From Myxococcota bacterium (GTDB lineage Bacteria > Myxococcota_A > Polyangia > HGW-17), in contig JAHJLU010000236.1 of NCBI GenBank assembly GCA_018821745.1, forward strand, positions 1 to 13,969: DNA of 13,969 nucleotides, written 5' to 3'. Below are positions 1 through 7,213 of this stretch, in pieces; the first letter of the stretch is position 1; each line of letters begins with the position of its first letter. A model generated the notes under the pieces. That model was not told where the DNA came from. It worked only from the letters and a program-made list of their open reading frames with translations, and did not search any database. The position numbers and the translations under genes are program-made.

Positions 1-45
1 ATTTGCCAGGGGTAGCTCAACTGCTTTTCCAGCGCCCACCGGGTC

Positions 46-1779
46 TCACTTCAGGATTTTGTGGGAGACATACTTGAGCTTGCCCACCAGCTGCACGGAG
101 CGGTAATCGTCATCGGTAGAGAGCAGCACGTGGGTCACATCCGCCGACTGCTGATTCCAGGTGGGATCCACGTCAATCCACCTGCCAAGCCACACCTGAG
201 CCCAGGCGTGCCCGATGAACATACATCCCCTGCAGGTGTTTCTGCACTTAAGCCCGCTCACCCTGCGGGTGGGGATCTTTTGGGCCCGTGCGAGGGCGAC
301 GAAGAGCAGGGTGTGCTCCGTGCAGTCACCCCGGCGAGCCTTGGCAACAGCGACGGCGGTGTTGAGATTATAGTCCAGGTCCCCTTTAATGTACCGGTTC
401 ACAAAGGTAACAAGGCGGGCGACTTTTTCGGGGTTGGACCTTGCCCCTCCCACCGCCTTTTTCGACAGGGAGACAATGAGGGGATCGTCAAGCTGGAGCC
501 GTGGTGAGGACCATAAATACTCTCGAAGCTCCGGCGGCGTTGGAAGATGCCTGAGCCCGCGCAGGTTATCCCGCTTGAGCGTTACCGTGAACTCATAGTT
601 GTTCCGCCGTTTGATTGAATAGCGGCTGGTGTTGAACACCTTGAGCCCCACGGGCATATTTCCACGGAAGGTAACACTCATCTCCTCGGTTTTTTTGGTG
701 ATCCCCCTGATGGGCGTGGGGGTGACCATGATGCTCCGGTATTCAAAGAGTTCAAAACGCTCCAGCGCCTCTTTTTCCGTGGAAACCATGGAGGAATATA
801 TCCCCGCCTCGGTTTGAACGACCTGCCCGTTCATATCGATCAGCATGTTCACTATGCTCGGGGGATTTGCGCCGATCATGGAGGCCACATGGACCTTCTC
901 GGGCTTTTTACCACGCAGATGGACCGGCTGCTGGGAATAGACTGCGATAACTCCGTTTGTATCGAGGTTTTTATGGAAACTGTAGCTCCGGATTCTGTAG
1001 GACCGGGTGCCCTTGACCCGGTTCTTGGCGATGAGCACCTGAACCGCGAGCCCCGAGTTCATGATGCTCCCGGGCTCCAAATCCAGAATCTGCTCCTTGG
1101 TCTCACTCTGTTTGGTATTGGCGAGCAGATTCTGTTTGGTGACTCTTTTGTAGATCCCCTTCTCCATGCGGGTCAGGGTGTAGGTGTTTTTCTCCTTATT
1201 GGTGTGCCCGGTCTTTTCGATGCTGACCAGCTCCCCGTCGCCAAAAGCCTGGTAGAGGGACTTGGTCACATAGTACTCGACGCTGATCACGCCGAACCGC
1301 ATGTACTCAATCTGGGAGATGGAGATGCAGTGCAGATAGAGTTTCCCGTCAATGGTTTTTGTCTCCCACCGCTCCACCTCATACCCTGTCTTGTTCCCCT
1401 TGATAGCGGGGATGCTCCAGATCTCTTTCCCCACCGTGGGCAGGTATTTCAGAATGGTCGCGATGGGGACCTTGACCATGGGCGCATTTTTCACAAAAGC
1501 CGTGAGTTTCTCGGGAGTCGCGTTGGCAGCGTTGTGGAGGGGGGGATATGCCGCAAATTTTGAAACGGTGTTGGCCTCCGGTGGCTGCTCGGCGGCCGCC
1601 TCGGATTCCTCTGACGCCTCCTCGGATTCCTCCGATGCAGGAGGAGCCTTCATGGCAGAAACCCGCCCCTTCCCCTTGGGAGTTGGAGTTTTCTTATCAT
1701 CGGAGGTGTTCTCTTCTTTTTTCTGGCTACAGCCAAAAAGAGAGAGCAAAACAACCAGAACAACAGCGGGTGTATTCAT
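46..1779 (-). CDS. Lipoprotein with C-terminal transglutaminase-like cysteine protease-fold domain
   Basis: Predicted 577-residue lipoprotein. Residues 1-16 are a hydrophobic signal ending in LFGC, so Cys17 would be lipidated. A charged Lys/Pro linker follows, with a Glu/Ser/Ala-rich stretch at about 50-70. The C-terminal domain matches the transglutaminase-like superfamily: a GDC motif places the catalytic Cys at 486, GHAW gives His524 and WIDVDPTW gives Asp538, in the usual Cys-His-Asp order. Between the Cys and the His sits a CxxxCxxC cluster (512, 516, 519) that I do not know from this superfamily. The middle (about 90-450) is a long beta-rich region that I do not recognise. The ATG at 1779 has AAAGG about 8 nt upstream. 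The gene is divergent from the one at 1924. The substrate is unknown; members of the superfamily include proteases, peptidases and cross-linking enzymes. The domain call is firm and the biological role is not. Confidence 0.85.
   Translation of the reverse strand: MNTPAVVLVVLLSLFGCSQKKEENTSDDKKTPTPKGKGRVSAMKAPPASEESEEASEESEAAAEQPPEANTVSKFAAYPPLHNAANATPEKLTAFVKNAPMVKVPIATILKYLPTVGKEIWSIPAIKGNKTGYEVERWETKTIDGKLYLHCISISQIEYMRFGVISVEYYVTKSLYQAFGDGELVSIEKTGHTNKEKNTYTLTRMEKGIYKRVTKQNLLANTKQSETKEQILDLEPGSIMNSGLAVQVLIAKNRVKGTRSYRIRSYSFHKNLDTNGVIAVYSQQPVHLRGKKPEKVHVASMIGANPPSIVNMLIDMNGQVVQTEAGIYSSMVSTEKEALERFELFEYRSIMVTPTPIRGITKKTEEMSVTFRGNMPVGLKVFNTSRYSIKRRNNYEFTVTLKRDNLRGLRHLPTPPELREYLWSSPRLQLDDPLIVSLSKKAVGGARSNPEKVARLVTFVNRYIKGDLDYNLNTAVAVAKARRGDCTEHTLLFVALARAQKIPTRRVSGLKCRNTCRGCMFIGHAWAQVWLGRWIDVDPTWNQQSADVTHVLLSTDDDYRSVQLVGKLKYVSHKILK
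1599..1632. repeat. Two-copy 13-bp direct repeat (21-bp period) inside the lipoprotein gene
   Basis: CCTCGGATTCCTC occurs at 1599-1611 and again at 1620-1632, a spacing of exactly seven codons. On the coding strand it encodes the acidic Glu/Ser/Ala linker after the lipobox. It is most likely a small in-frame duplication in a disordered linker and may vary in copy number between strains. Confidence 0.6.
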
Positions 1780-1874
1780 ATCTGGACCTTTACAAGATTC
1801 TCAGATCCAAAGCACAATTGGGGAATTTTGTCGAATAAAAATGGACCGCCATACGAATATCCTGAAAATGAAAA

Positions 1875-1903
1875 TTGACTTTGCCGCAGAACGCGCAGAC
1901 AAT
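1875..1903 (+). promoter_or_regulatory. Candidate sigma-70 promoter for the 1924 gene
   Basis: TTGACT (1875-1880, 5 of 6 to consensus) is followed after 17 nt by GACAAT (1898-1903, 4 of 6). The predicted transcription start, near 1910, would fall against the strong Shine-Dalgarno sequence AGGAGGA (1911-1917), leaving a leader of only about 14 nt. That short leader is a reason for caution, and a promoter further upstream in the 144-bp divergent region is possible. Confidence 0.3.
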
Positions 1904-1923
1904 GATCACAGGAGGATTTTACC

Positions 1924-2418
1924 ATGAAACAAATCACATTACTTATTGCTTCGTTTCTCCTGATTTCCCTGTGCGCCTCCGTAGCGGGCGCAACCACCAT
2001 CACCGGCCAGGGCAGCGCCACCATGCAGCTTCCCCGGCTGCTCACACCAACCCAGTCCATCTTCCCCAAGCTCAATTTCTCCAAAGCTGCCACAATCAAG
2101 GCACCTGTGATTGTCACCGCCGAGTCAGTCCCCTTTGGCACCCGGGCCTGGACCAACGATCCCGAGACCGAACCGGCACCGCCGCCGCCCCCCACCGGAT
2201 ACCAAGGCTCCCCGGCCCAGCCCGCTCCCATGGCACCTGCCAACGCGCCCTACGAAGAGAGCAACATCCTGCTCTATACGGTTGTCACCGTGGCCGTTGT
2301 TGTTGGTGTTCTGGTGCTCCTGGTGCTCATCTCCGGCGAAGACGACACCTACGACGACGGGTACAAGAAAAAATCCCTCGCCGCCCCCAGAGCCCCCCTC
2401 CTGAACTTCTCCTTCTAA
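1924..2418 (+). CDS. Hypothetical exported single-pass membrane protein with proline-rich region
   Basis: Predicted 164-residue protein that I cannot assign to a family. Residues 1-22 form a clean signal peptide (Lys3, hydrophobic core, ASVAGA cleavage region). Residues 23-75 are a small Thr/Ser/Val-rich segment, and residues 76-110 are Pro/Ala-rich with a run of six prolines at about 85-90. Residues 115-137 are a strong hydrophobic helix, followed by an acidic Asp/Glu/Tyr patch and a Lys cluster at 148-150. With the signal cleaved, the N-terminal part would be outside the inner membrane and the short basic tail in the cytoplasm. The start is well supported: AGGAGGA lies 6-7 nt before the ATG. 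The gene is divergent from the transglutaminase-like lipoprotein gene, with 144 bp between them. Codon use and domain layout argue that it is a real gene. Confidence 0.75.
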   Translation: MKQITLLIASFLLISLCASVAGATTITGQGSATMQLPRLLTPTQSIFPKLNFSKAATIKAPVIVTAESVPFGTRAWTNDPETEPAPPPPPTGYQGSPAQPAPMAPANAPYEESNILLYTVVTVAVVVGVLVLLVLISGEDDTYDDGYKKKSLAAPRAPLLNFSF

Positions 2419-2449
2419 AACTTCTGTCGAAAATCAACCCGATAAAATA

Positions 2450-2528
2450 GCTCCCGTTGAGAAGCGCTGCACGCAGTTCTGGAGTGAAGTGAGCATAAAT
2501 CGCGGGACCCAGGATAAATAACGGGAGC
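2450..2528. repeat. 79-nt segment bounded by a perfect 9-bp inverted repeat; possible structured RNA or small repeat element
   Basis: GCTCCCGTT (2450-2458) is exactly complementary to AACGGGAGC (2520-2528). Inside, TTCTGG (2478-2483) can pair with CCAGGA (2508-2513) with one G-U pair, and CTG/CAG at about 2467-2476 can form a small third helix, so a three-way-junction shape is conceivable. It lies 32 nt after the stop of the 1924 gene, within a 316-bp gap with no convincing gene. There is no T-run, so it is not an ordinary terminator. It does not match a riboswitch that I recognise. It could also be a dispersed intergenic repeat. Confidence 0.4.
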
Positions 2529-2536
2529 GGGTGGAG

Positions 2537-2551
2537 CCCATGATTCATGGG
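2537..2551. repeat. Small hairpin CCCATG-ATT-CATGGG
   Basis: A 6-bp perfect stem with a 3-nt loop lies 8 nt after the 9-bp inverted repeat. It is followed by GGTGGGG rather than by T residues, so it is not a classical terminator. It may belong to the same structured or repeated element. The rest of this gap (2552-2688) is AT-rich, with two AATATTTT-type motifs and no gene that I can support. Confidence 0.35.
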
Positions 2552-2688
2552 GGTGGGGCAAAATTGTCATACCCTGCCCGCTTGTGTTGCTGAAATATTT
2601 TCTACACCCATAATCAGTTCACTCAGTAATATTTTTTAACATTACAATTTCAACGCAATTTATCATCTTTTTGATCCAGGGAGGCAGC

Positions 2689-2704
2689 GGGCACATCTAT
2701 TGCA
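2689..2704 (+). promoter_or_regulatory. Sigma-54 (-24/-12) promoter
   Basis: The segment reads G-GGCAC-ATCTA-TTGCA. The GG (2690-2691) and GC (2702-2703) dinucleotides are separated by exactly 10 nt, and both GGCAC and TTGCA match the RpoN consensus TGGCAC-N5-TTGCW except for the first base. Transcription would begin at about 2715. That leaves a short leader holding GGAGG (2725-2729) ahead of the ATG at 2735. The upstream 130 nt is AT-rich, as expected of an activator/IHF region, but I see no convincing activator site. This is the best promoter match in the window apart from the ars -35 box. Confidence 0.65.
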
Positions 2705-2734
2705 TTAGTATAGAATTAGCGGCTGGAGGTTCTT

Positions 2735-3013
2735 ATGCGCACACCACTTATCTTAGCTTATTTTCTTTTCATGCTCCCGACGGAATTATGGGCCGCCGGC
2801 GGCCAGGGGGGCCCGCGCTCCCTGGCCGTCCATCCTTTTAACACGGTGACAGTTGACCTGAAAGGGTTCGCGCTGGGGGGAACCAACACCATTTCAGGCG
2901 AGGACAGGGGCTTGGTGATGAGTCCGCTCATGAACCACAATGGCAAAACCATCTCTCGCTCAGGGAGGAATTTTTTTACACCCCCTTCTGTTGTAGTATT
3001 GTCCCTGCTGTGA
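2735..3013 (+). CDS. Small exported hypothetical protein
   Basis: Predicted 92-residue protein with no family that I recognise. Residues 1-21 are a good signal peptide (Arg2, hydrophobic core with LFMLP, cleavage near LWAA-GG), leaving about 70 mature residues. These are rich in Gly, Ser, Thr and Asn and contain no cysteine. GGAGG lies 5 nt before the ATG, and a sigma-54 promoter match ends 30 nt upstream; together these make a real gene likely despite its size. The tail is odd: a run of seven T's at about 2971-2977 reads Asn-Phe-Phe and forms a T-TTT-TTT slippery heptamer, after which the ending is hydrophobic (VVVLSLL). A frameshift in nature or in assembly would change the C-terminus. The next gene starts 30 nt after the stop, so the two are probably co-transcribed. 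Confidence 0.55.
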   Translation: MRTPLILAYFLFMLPTELWAAGGQGGPRSLAVHPFNTVTVDLKGFALGGTNTISGEDRGLVMSPLMNHNGKTISRSGRNFFTPPSVVVLSLL

Positions 3014-3043
3014 CCGTTGCTTCTTGTGTCAAAAGGAAAACCC

Positions 3044-3532
3044 ATGGATAAAATTGCCCTTCTGTTTCTTTCACTCTCCCTCATCGCCTTCACCGCGTGT
3101 AAAAAGCAAAAATCACCGGCGGGCAAACCGCACATGTGTGCCCACCGGAGCAATCCCTCCATGAATGAGTATCAAGTGGTGTTCAAGGGGCTCCCGGCTG
3201 AGCTTGTCAAGAGTGTCAGCCATGAAATCCACGGGAAAATCTATGAACTGGTGGAGAAGGGCGGAATCGCCCAAACCCCCGCAAAAGTGGGCGCCCATGC
3301 GTTTTGGGTGGGTGAGAAGGAGAAGGTCGCCTGCGTCATTGAGGTGAGCGCCAGCAAAAAAAATGGTCCTGACACCAGCGTCAATTTTCAGATGTTTCTC
3401 AATGAACAGGGTAAAAAGCGGCGGGTCTTCAATCCGGGCAACTTCAACCTCACCCAAATGATGGCCAACAGCAAAAACAAAAGCATGGAGCATCTGCTTG
3501 CCCACCTGACTGTGATACTGACCTTCAAATAG
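3044..3532 (+). CDS. Hypothetical lipoprotein
   Basis: Predicted 162-residue protein from the ATG at 3044. That start is preferred over an in-frame TTG at 3017 because AAAAGGA lies 7 nt upstream and translation then opens directly with a signal peptide. Residues 1-18 are hydrophobic and end in a lipobox-like FTAC, so Cys19 would be the lipidated residue; Phe at -3 is less usual than Leu or Val. The mature part begins with a Lys-rich linker and Cys32, then a mixed alpha/beta domain of about 120 residues that I do not recognise. It contains one further Cys (in KVAC) and a Phe/Asn/Gln-rich segment near the end. It is likely the second gene of the sigma-54-type unit starting at 2735, and it is convergent with the U32-family gene, whose stop is 34 nt away. 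Confidence 0.75.
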   Translation: MDKIALLFLSLSLIAFTACKKQKSPAGKPHMCAHRSNPSMNEYQVVFKGLPAELVKSVSHEIHGKIYELVEKGGIAQTPAKVGAHAFWVGEKEKVACVIEVSASKKNGPDTSVNFQMFLNEQGKKRRVFNPGNFNLTQMMANSKNKSMEHLLAHLTVILTFK

Positions 3533-3566
3533 GCTTTACAGCCACAAACCGGTGGGGATTTTCAGC

Positions 3567-5807
3567 CTACACCCCCTTCTTGTACTGTTGATTGGTGGTG
3601 GGGGAAAGCCGCTCTTTCAAGGCGGCAGCGGCCCGGGGATCGACTGCGAGGAGCTGTTGAAACAGGGCGATGGTCTCGGCGGTCTCATCCATAGTCAGCG
3701 TGATGGCGCTGAGTTCATCTAAATCGATGAAGAACCGGGTAAACTTCCCCGGCAGCTCCGTGACAATATCGCAGTTGAGGGTGTGGGTGTCCGAGTAGAT
3801 CCGGTGATGGAAGCCCGGCTTTTTGTGGATAACAAAGGAGTCTCCCCTGGTGTTGTCCATGGTGGCATGGGCTGCGCAATTCGGGAGGCACTCTGCGTCC
3901 ACCACCTCTTTCGAGCAGCCGGTCACGGGCATGAGGAGACACTGACGACTGGTAAAGAGCACGGTGGGGGAATAGATGAAGTACCCCAGCTCAAAATCCC
4001 GTGGCCCCGTAATACTCGCCAGCTGGGAGGCGCTCAGTTCACCGGAGAGGATGGCACCGTGGCAGTTGAACCGCTCCTTGAGACATAAAGCCGACCAGGA
4101 GTTTGTGATATTCATACCGGGGCCCGCCTGCCACGGGATCCCAAGCTCACTCGCCGCGTGGGCGATCCCCGAGTTGTCGGTCATGATACTGGCCGGTCTC
4201 ACCGCCTTGAGAAGACTCACCGCGGCCGCGTAGCTCTCACCCACCAGAATTGAGGGAAACCAGGGCGTGACACTCCTGTGGTCCAGAAACATTTCCGTAA
4301 GCTCCCCCTGGCTGCGGTCCATACTCTCGGGGAGCCGATAATAAAGGGCAACATCGCCACTGGCCTCCAGGGGAAGCAGCCCGGGGGAGGAGATGACCAC
4401 ACCCAGGGAGGGAGTCACCGCATCGGCCATTGGTTCGGGCGTGGGGATCACCACAGGGGGAATGGGCTCCCGGGAACCGTTGAGCAGGCCATGGAGCCGG
4501 TTCTTGATGCCGGTCAGATCCGTGGAGGGCAGATAGAGGCCCTGCGGGAGCCCTGATGTGTCCAGATCCTCGACAAAATAGGTATTATTATTCAAAGATT
4601 TCAAACTTTTCAGGAGGATTTTTTCGCCCAGGCCGTGGGTGGCCGCCTGAACCAGAGCCGATTCCGACACCGCCGAAAAGAGCGTGTCCGGTGTTGACAC
4701 CGTAACCCGCAGAGGCTCTCCGGGGGCGCCAAGGGCAGATATTCGCAGCGGCGTCCTCTGCGACTCAAAGGAATCAATCAGGGAGGCAACCTTCTCCACA
4801 GCCGCCGCCTTCTTGTCATAGAGCTCCAGTTCAAACAGGTCCCGTTCCGCGTCAGTGGCAGCGCCGCTTCGATCCGAGAAATGCTTCACCGAGTTATCAA
4901 CCGGGTTGTCGATAAACATTGCCTTTCCTGGCTCTCCCTTGAGGTAGGAGTTGGTGAAGTCCCGGTTAAAGACCATATAGAGGTCGCTGTTGTCCACGGA
5001 GAGCGGCTGCCCGCTATAGAGCCGATCGAGCTGCTGACGCCACGACCGCACCACCGCGTGGACGTAGTGGGGCTTTTTGATTCTCCCCTCAATCTTCAGG
5101 GCGTCCACCCCACTTGCCCAGAGCGCCTGTGTATCGAAGAAGGCGGAGTTGTCCTTCAGGTTCAGGGGATACTCATTGCCCATGGGCGTGACCGCATACC
5201 TGTCGCGGCAGGGCTGACTGCAGCGGCCCCGGTTCCCCGAGTTGCCGCTCAGAAACGAGCTCATGTAGCAGATCCCCGAAAAGCCTATGCAGAAGGAGCC
5301 GTGGACGAACACCTCGGTCTCCGTCTCCATGGTGTGTGCGGCCGCGGTCATTGCAGCGATCTCAGGGAGGTTCAGCTCCCGGGCCAGATTGACACGGGCC
5401 ACTCCCAGTTGATGATAAAAGGCCAGTTGCCCCTCGTTGTGGATGGTGCACTGGGTGGAGGCGTGCACGGACAATCCGCGAAAATACCGTGACAGGAGGT
5501 AAAACAGCCCGGGATCCTGGACAATGATCCCGTCGATGTCCATGTTGAGGAGGCGGTTGAGCATCCGAACCAAGGTAGTGATTTCAGACTCCACGAACAG
5601 GATATTCAGGGTGAGAAAGAGTTTGCAGTGGTGGTTATGCGCCAGGGCGATGACCCCGGGCAGCTCGTTGAGCGAGAGGTTGTAGGCACGGTATCTCGCG
5701 TTGAATATTTCAACGCCGCAATAGACGGCGTCGGCACCGGCGAGAATGGCCGCCTTGATGGAGTCAAGATCGCCTCCGGGGGCCAACAGTTCCATTTTCC
5801 GTGTCAT
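3567..5807 (-). CDS. Peptidase U32 family protein, RlhA/YdcP-like (putative rRNA/tRNA hydroxylation factor)
   Basis: Predicted 746 residues from the ATG at 5807, the first ATG in this frame; a TTG at 5837 lacks a ribosome site, and AGG lies about 13 nt before the ATG. The N-terminal half is a clear U32 domain: MELLAPGG opening, AGADAVYCG, and the signature SGICYMSS...SGNRGRCSQPCR. The four cysteines at about 173, 180, 196 and 200 are those expected to bind the cluster or prosthetic group in RlhA and TrhP. A DUF3656-like segment follows (about 370-460, with LYLPSTDL). The C-terminal part (about 470-746) is longer than in E. coli RlhA (about 650 residues) and carries a second cysteine set near 623, 631, 640 and 644. 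Characterised relatives hydroxylate a cytidine in 23S rRNA or uridines in tRNA using prephenate. RlhA-like function is inferred from domain order; other large U32 proteins remain uncharacterised, so I give no symbol. Confidence 0.85.
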   Translation of the reverse strand: MTRKMELLAPGGDLDSIKAAILAGADAVYCGVEIFNARYRAYNLSLNELPGVIALAHNHHCKLFLTLNILFVESEITTLVRMLNRLLNMDIDGIIVQDPGLFYLLSRYFRGLSVHASTQCTIHNEGQLAFYHQLGVARVNLARELNLPEIAAMTAAAHTMETETEVFVHGSFCIGFSGICYMSSFLSGNSGNRGRCSQPCRDRYAVTPMGNEYPLNLKDNSAFFDTQALWASGVDALKIEGRIKKPHYVHAVVRSWRQQLDRLYSGQPLSVDNSDLYMVFNRDFTNSYLKGEPGKAMFIDNPVDNSVKHFSDRSGAATDAERDLFELELYDKKAAAVEKVASLIDSFESQRTPLRISALGAPGEPLRVTVSTPDTLFSAVSESALVQAATHGLGEKILLKSLKSLNNNTYFVEDLDTSGLPQGLYLPSTDLTGIKNRLHGLLNGSREPIPPVVIPTPEPMADAVTPSLGVVISSPGLLPLEASGDVALYYRLPESMDRSQGELTEMFLDHRSVTPWFPSILVGESYAAAVSLLKAVRPASIMTDNSGIAHAASELGIPWQAGPGMNITNSWSALCLKERFNCHGAILSGELSASQLASITGPRDFELGYFIYSPTVLFTSRQCLLMPVTGCSKEVVDAECLPNCAAHATMDNTRGDSFVIHKKPGFHHRIYSDTHTLNCDIVTELPGKFTRFFIDLDELSAITLTMDETAETIALFQQLLAVDPRAAAALKERLSPTTNQQYKKGV

Positions 5808-6103
5808 GAAATATTCTGACCTGTCAAAAATGACCAATCATCAAACGACGAATCAATTCTTCCACCCAAGGCGGTCACGATCGGGCGTCCCGGCAAAATA
5901 CCACGCCTCCCCCCACGGCGCAAAGCCCATAATCCCCCTGGTCCCTCCCCTGCAAAATCAAGAATCTTTATGCTGCCAGTTTCACAACCTGCGCTGAAGA
6001 GAATATAAGAGAAATCTATGCGCCAAGATGGATATGGGTATTGCAGGTTGCGTGTGGAGTGTGGACGAAATTTTTTCCCGCTGACAGAGCATGGTGAGCG
6101 GGG
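5808..6103. other. Non-coding gap between the U32 and beta-barrel genes
   Basis: No convincing gene on either strand; open frames here lack ribosome sites and continue as antisense into neighbouring genes. The only structure I see is an 8-bp inverted repeat, CAACCTGC (5985-5992) and GCAGGTTG (6043-6050), enclosing 50 nt. It could be chance. The promoter of the U32 gene should lie in this region, but no good -35/-10 pair is visible. Confidence 0.5.
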
Positions 6104-6997
6104 TTACTGCCCGGATTTGTCTTCCCTGAACCTGCCGTCAGGCCCCTGCACCCAGGTAAAGAGATTCCAGCGCACCATCAAATACAGCTTCATGGTGAAG
6201 GCGGCTCTGTCAAAGGGGCCGACATTGGCCTCCGGTTTGAAATTCTCGACCTCATCCTGAACCATGGACCCCTGAAAAGAGGCCTCAAACCCGACGCTCA
6301 GAGTGCTGCCCAGAGTGAGCATCACGCCCGCTCCCGCCTCAACACCAAAATAGTTCGCCTTCTCCTTCAGATCTGTCTGTGGGTCGAGTACATACTGTAC
6401 CTGCTCGTACAGCGCCCCGGCCTTCACATAATAACTGTACCCCTCGGGGTTATATTTGAAGGGGAAATAGGTAACGGAGAGGCTGGCCCCGCCGCCATCC
6501 CGATCTCCGTACTCGTTGGAGCCAAAGGTCATGCTCACGATGTTGAACCCCGCCACCTCCAGTCCCAGGTAACGGTTGGGGAAGTAAAAGAGCGAGAACT
6601 GCGCTCCCCCGATGGGGCCGTCACCGTCAAAACTGAACCTCGACGAGAGCGCCGCCCCAAAGCTCTTGAGGTGGGGCGTGTATTTTTTGACAACAGTGAG
6701 CTCCGGTGGCTTCTTTTCTGCGGTGGCGGCGGCAGGGGAGGTTGCTCCCGAAGCCCCGGCGGCAGGTCGCTCGCGGTCCGATGATGCCAGGGGGTGAGCG
6801 TCAACTCCCTTTTCCTCTCCCTTCAGCTCCATTCCCTGTCTGGACTTGTTCGTCGTCTCCGTTGCGTCTTTTGTATCGAGTTGATCCACCGGTGGAGGAA
6901 GTTGGCCATCATTTTCAGGGGTTTGTGCCAAAGCGCTCCCAGAAACCATGATCCCGGCGAGCGAAACGAGAAAAATGAGCGTGCGTAAATGATTCAT
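6104..6997 (-). CDS. Exported outer-membrane beta-barrel protein
   Basis: Predicted 297 residues from the ATG at 6997, chosen over a GTG six bases upstream because AAGGA sits 7 nt before this ATG. Residues 1-24 form a signal peptide with cleavage at SALA-Q. Residues 25 to about 105 are a low-complexity linker rich in Pro, Ala, Glu and Lys, without a lipobox. From about 110 to 287 the pattern is alternating hydrophobic/polar strands with many Gly, Tyr and Phe residues (for example AQFSLFYFPN, ASLSVTYFPF, GVEAGAGVMLTLG, KLYLMVRWNLF). This is typical of a small 8-stranded OmpA/OmpW-like porin-fold barrel. The protein ends in a short hydrophilic tail rather than a terminal Phe. An AT-rich region upstream (7004-7110) probably holds the promoter, but no box is convincing. 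The gene lies downstream of the ars operon on the same strand, separated by 216 bp and a possible terminator. Specific function unknown. Confidence 0.75.
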   Translation of the reverse strand: MNHLRTLIFLVSLAGIMVSGSALAQTPENDGQLPPPVDQLDTKDATETTNKSRQGMELKGEEKGVDAHPLASSDRERPAAGASGATSPAAATAEKKPPELTVVKKYTPHLKSFGAALSSRFSFDGDGPIGGAQFSLFYFPNRYLGLEVAGFNIVSMTFGSNEYGDRDGGGASLSVTYFPFKYNPEGYSYYVKAGALYEQVQYVLDPQTDLKEKANYFGVEAGAGVMLTLGSTLSVGFEASFQGSMVQDEVENFKPEANVGPFDRAAFTMKLYLMVRWNLFTWVQGPDGRFREDKSGQ

Positions 6998-7161
6998 TGT
7001 CACATCCTTGTTATGAAAAACCTAAAATATACATAAGCACCCCCAATATACTCTTCAACTGGACCGTTATTCTATATCAAACACGATAATTATATTTTTC
7101 AACCGGGAGAAAAGAGCGAAGTCAAGGGTTCACAACCGAGGGAAGATTGATTGAAATATTG

Positions 7162-7193
7162 GAGTAATTCCCGGGGAAGCGGGTAATTTGCTC
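7162..7193 (-). terminator. Candidate terminator hairpin at the end of the ars operon
   Basis: On the plus strand AATTCCCG (7166-7173) pairs with CGGG-t-AATT (7180-7188, one bulged T) around a GGGAAG loop, and GAG/CTC extends the stem imperfectly. Read in the ars direction it lies about 20 nt after the acr3 stop and is followed by CCAATATTTC, which is AT-rich but lacks a true T-run. Termination here is plausible and not certain. Confidence 0.35.
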
Positions 7194-7213
7194 ACCCACG
7201 GTACATGGATGAA

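Noticed and set aside
814..1563. Plus-strand open frame opposite the transglutaminase-like lipoprotein
   Set aside because: Shadow of a real gene with lipobox and catalytic motifs; low-information peptide rich in Gly, Asp, His and Leu.
2327..2548. Minus-strand open frame of 73 codons over the inverted-repeat element
   Set aside because: No ribosome site, and it overlaps antisense the end of the 1924 gene with an Arg-rich nonsense tail; better read as repeat or structured DNA.
3532..3566. Bidirectional terminator between the convergent genes ending at 3532 and 3567
   Set aside because: Only 4-bp stems (GGCT-TTAC-AGCC and CCAC/GTGG) and no T-run; too weak to call.
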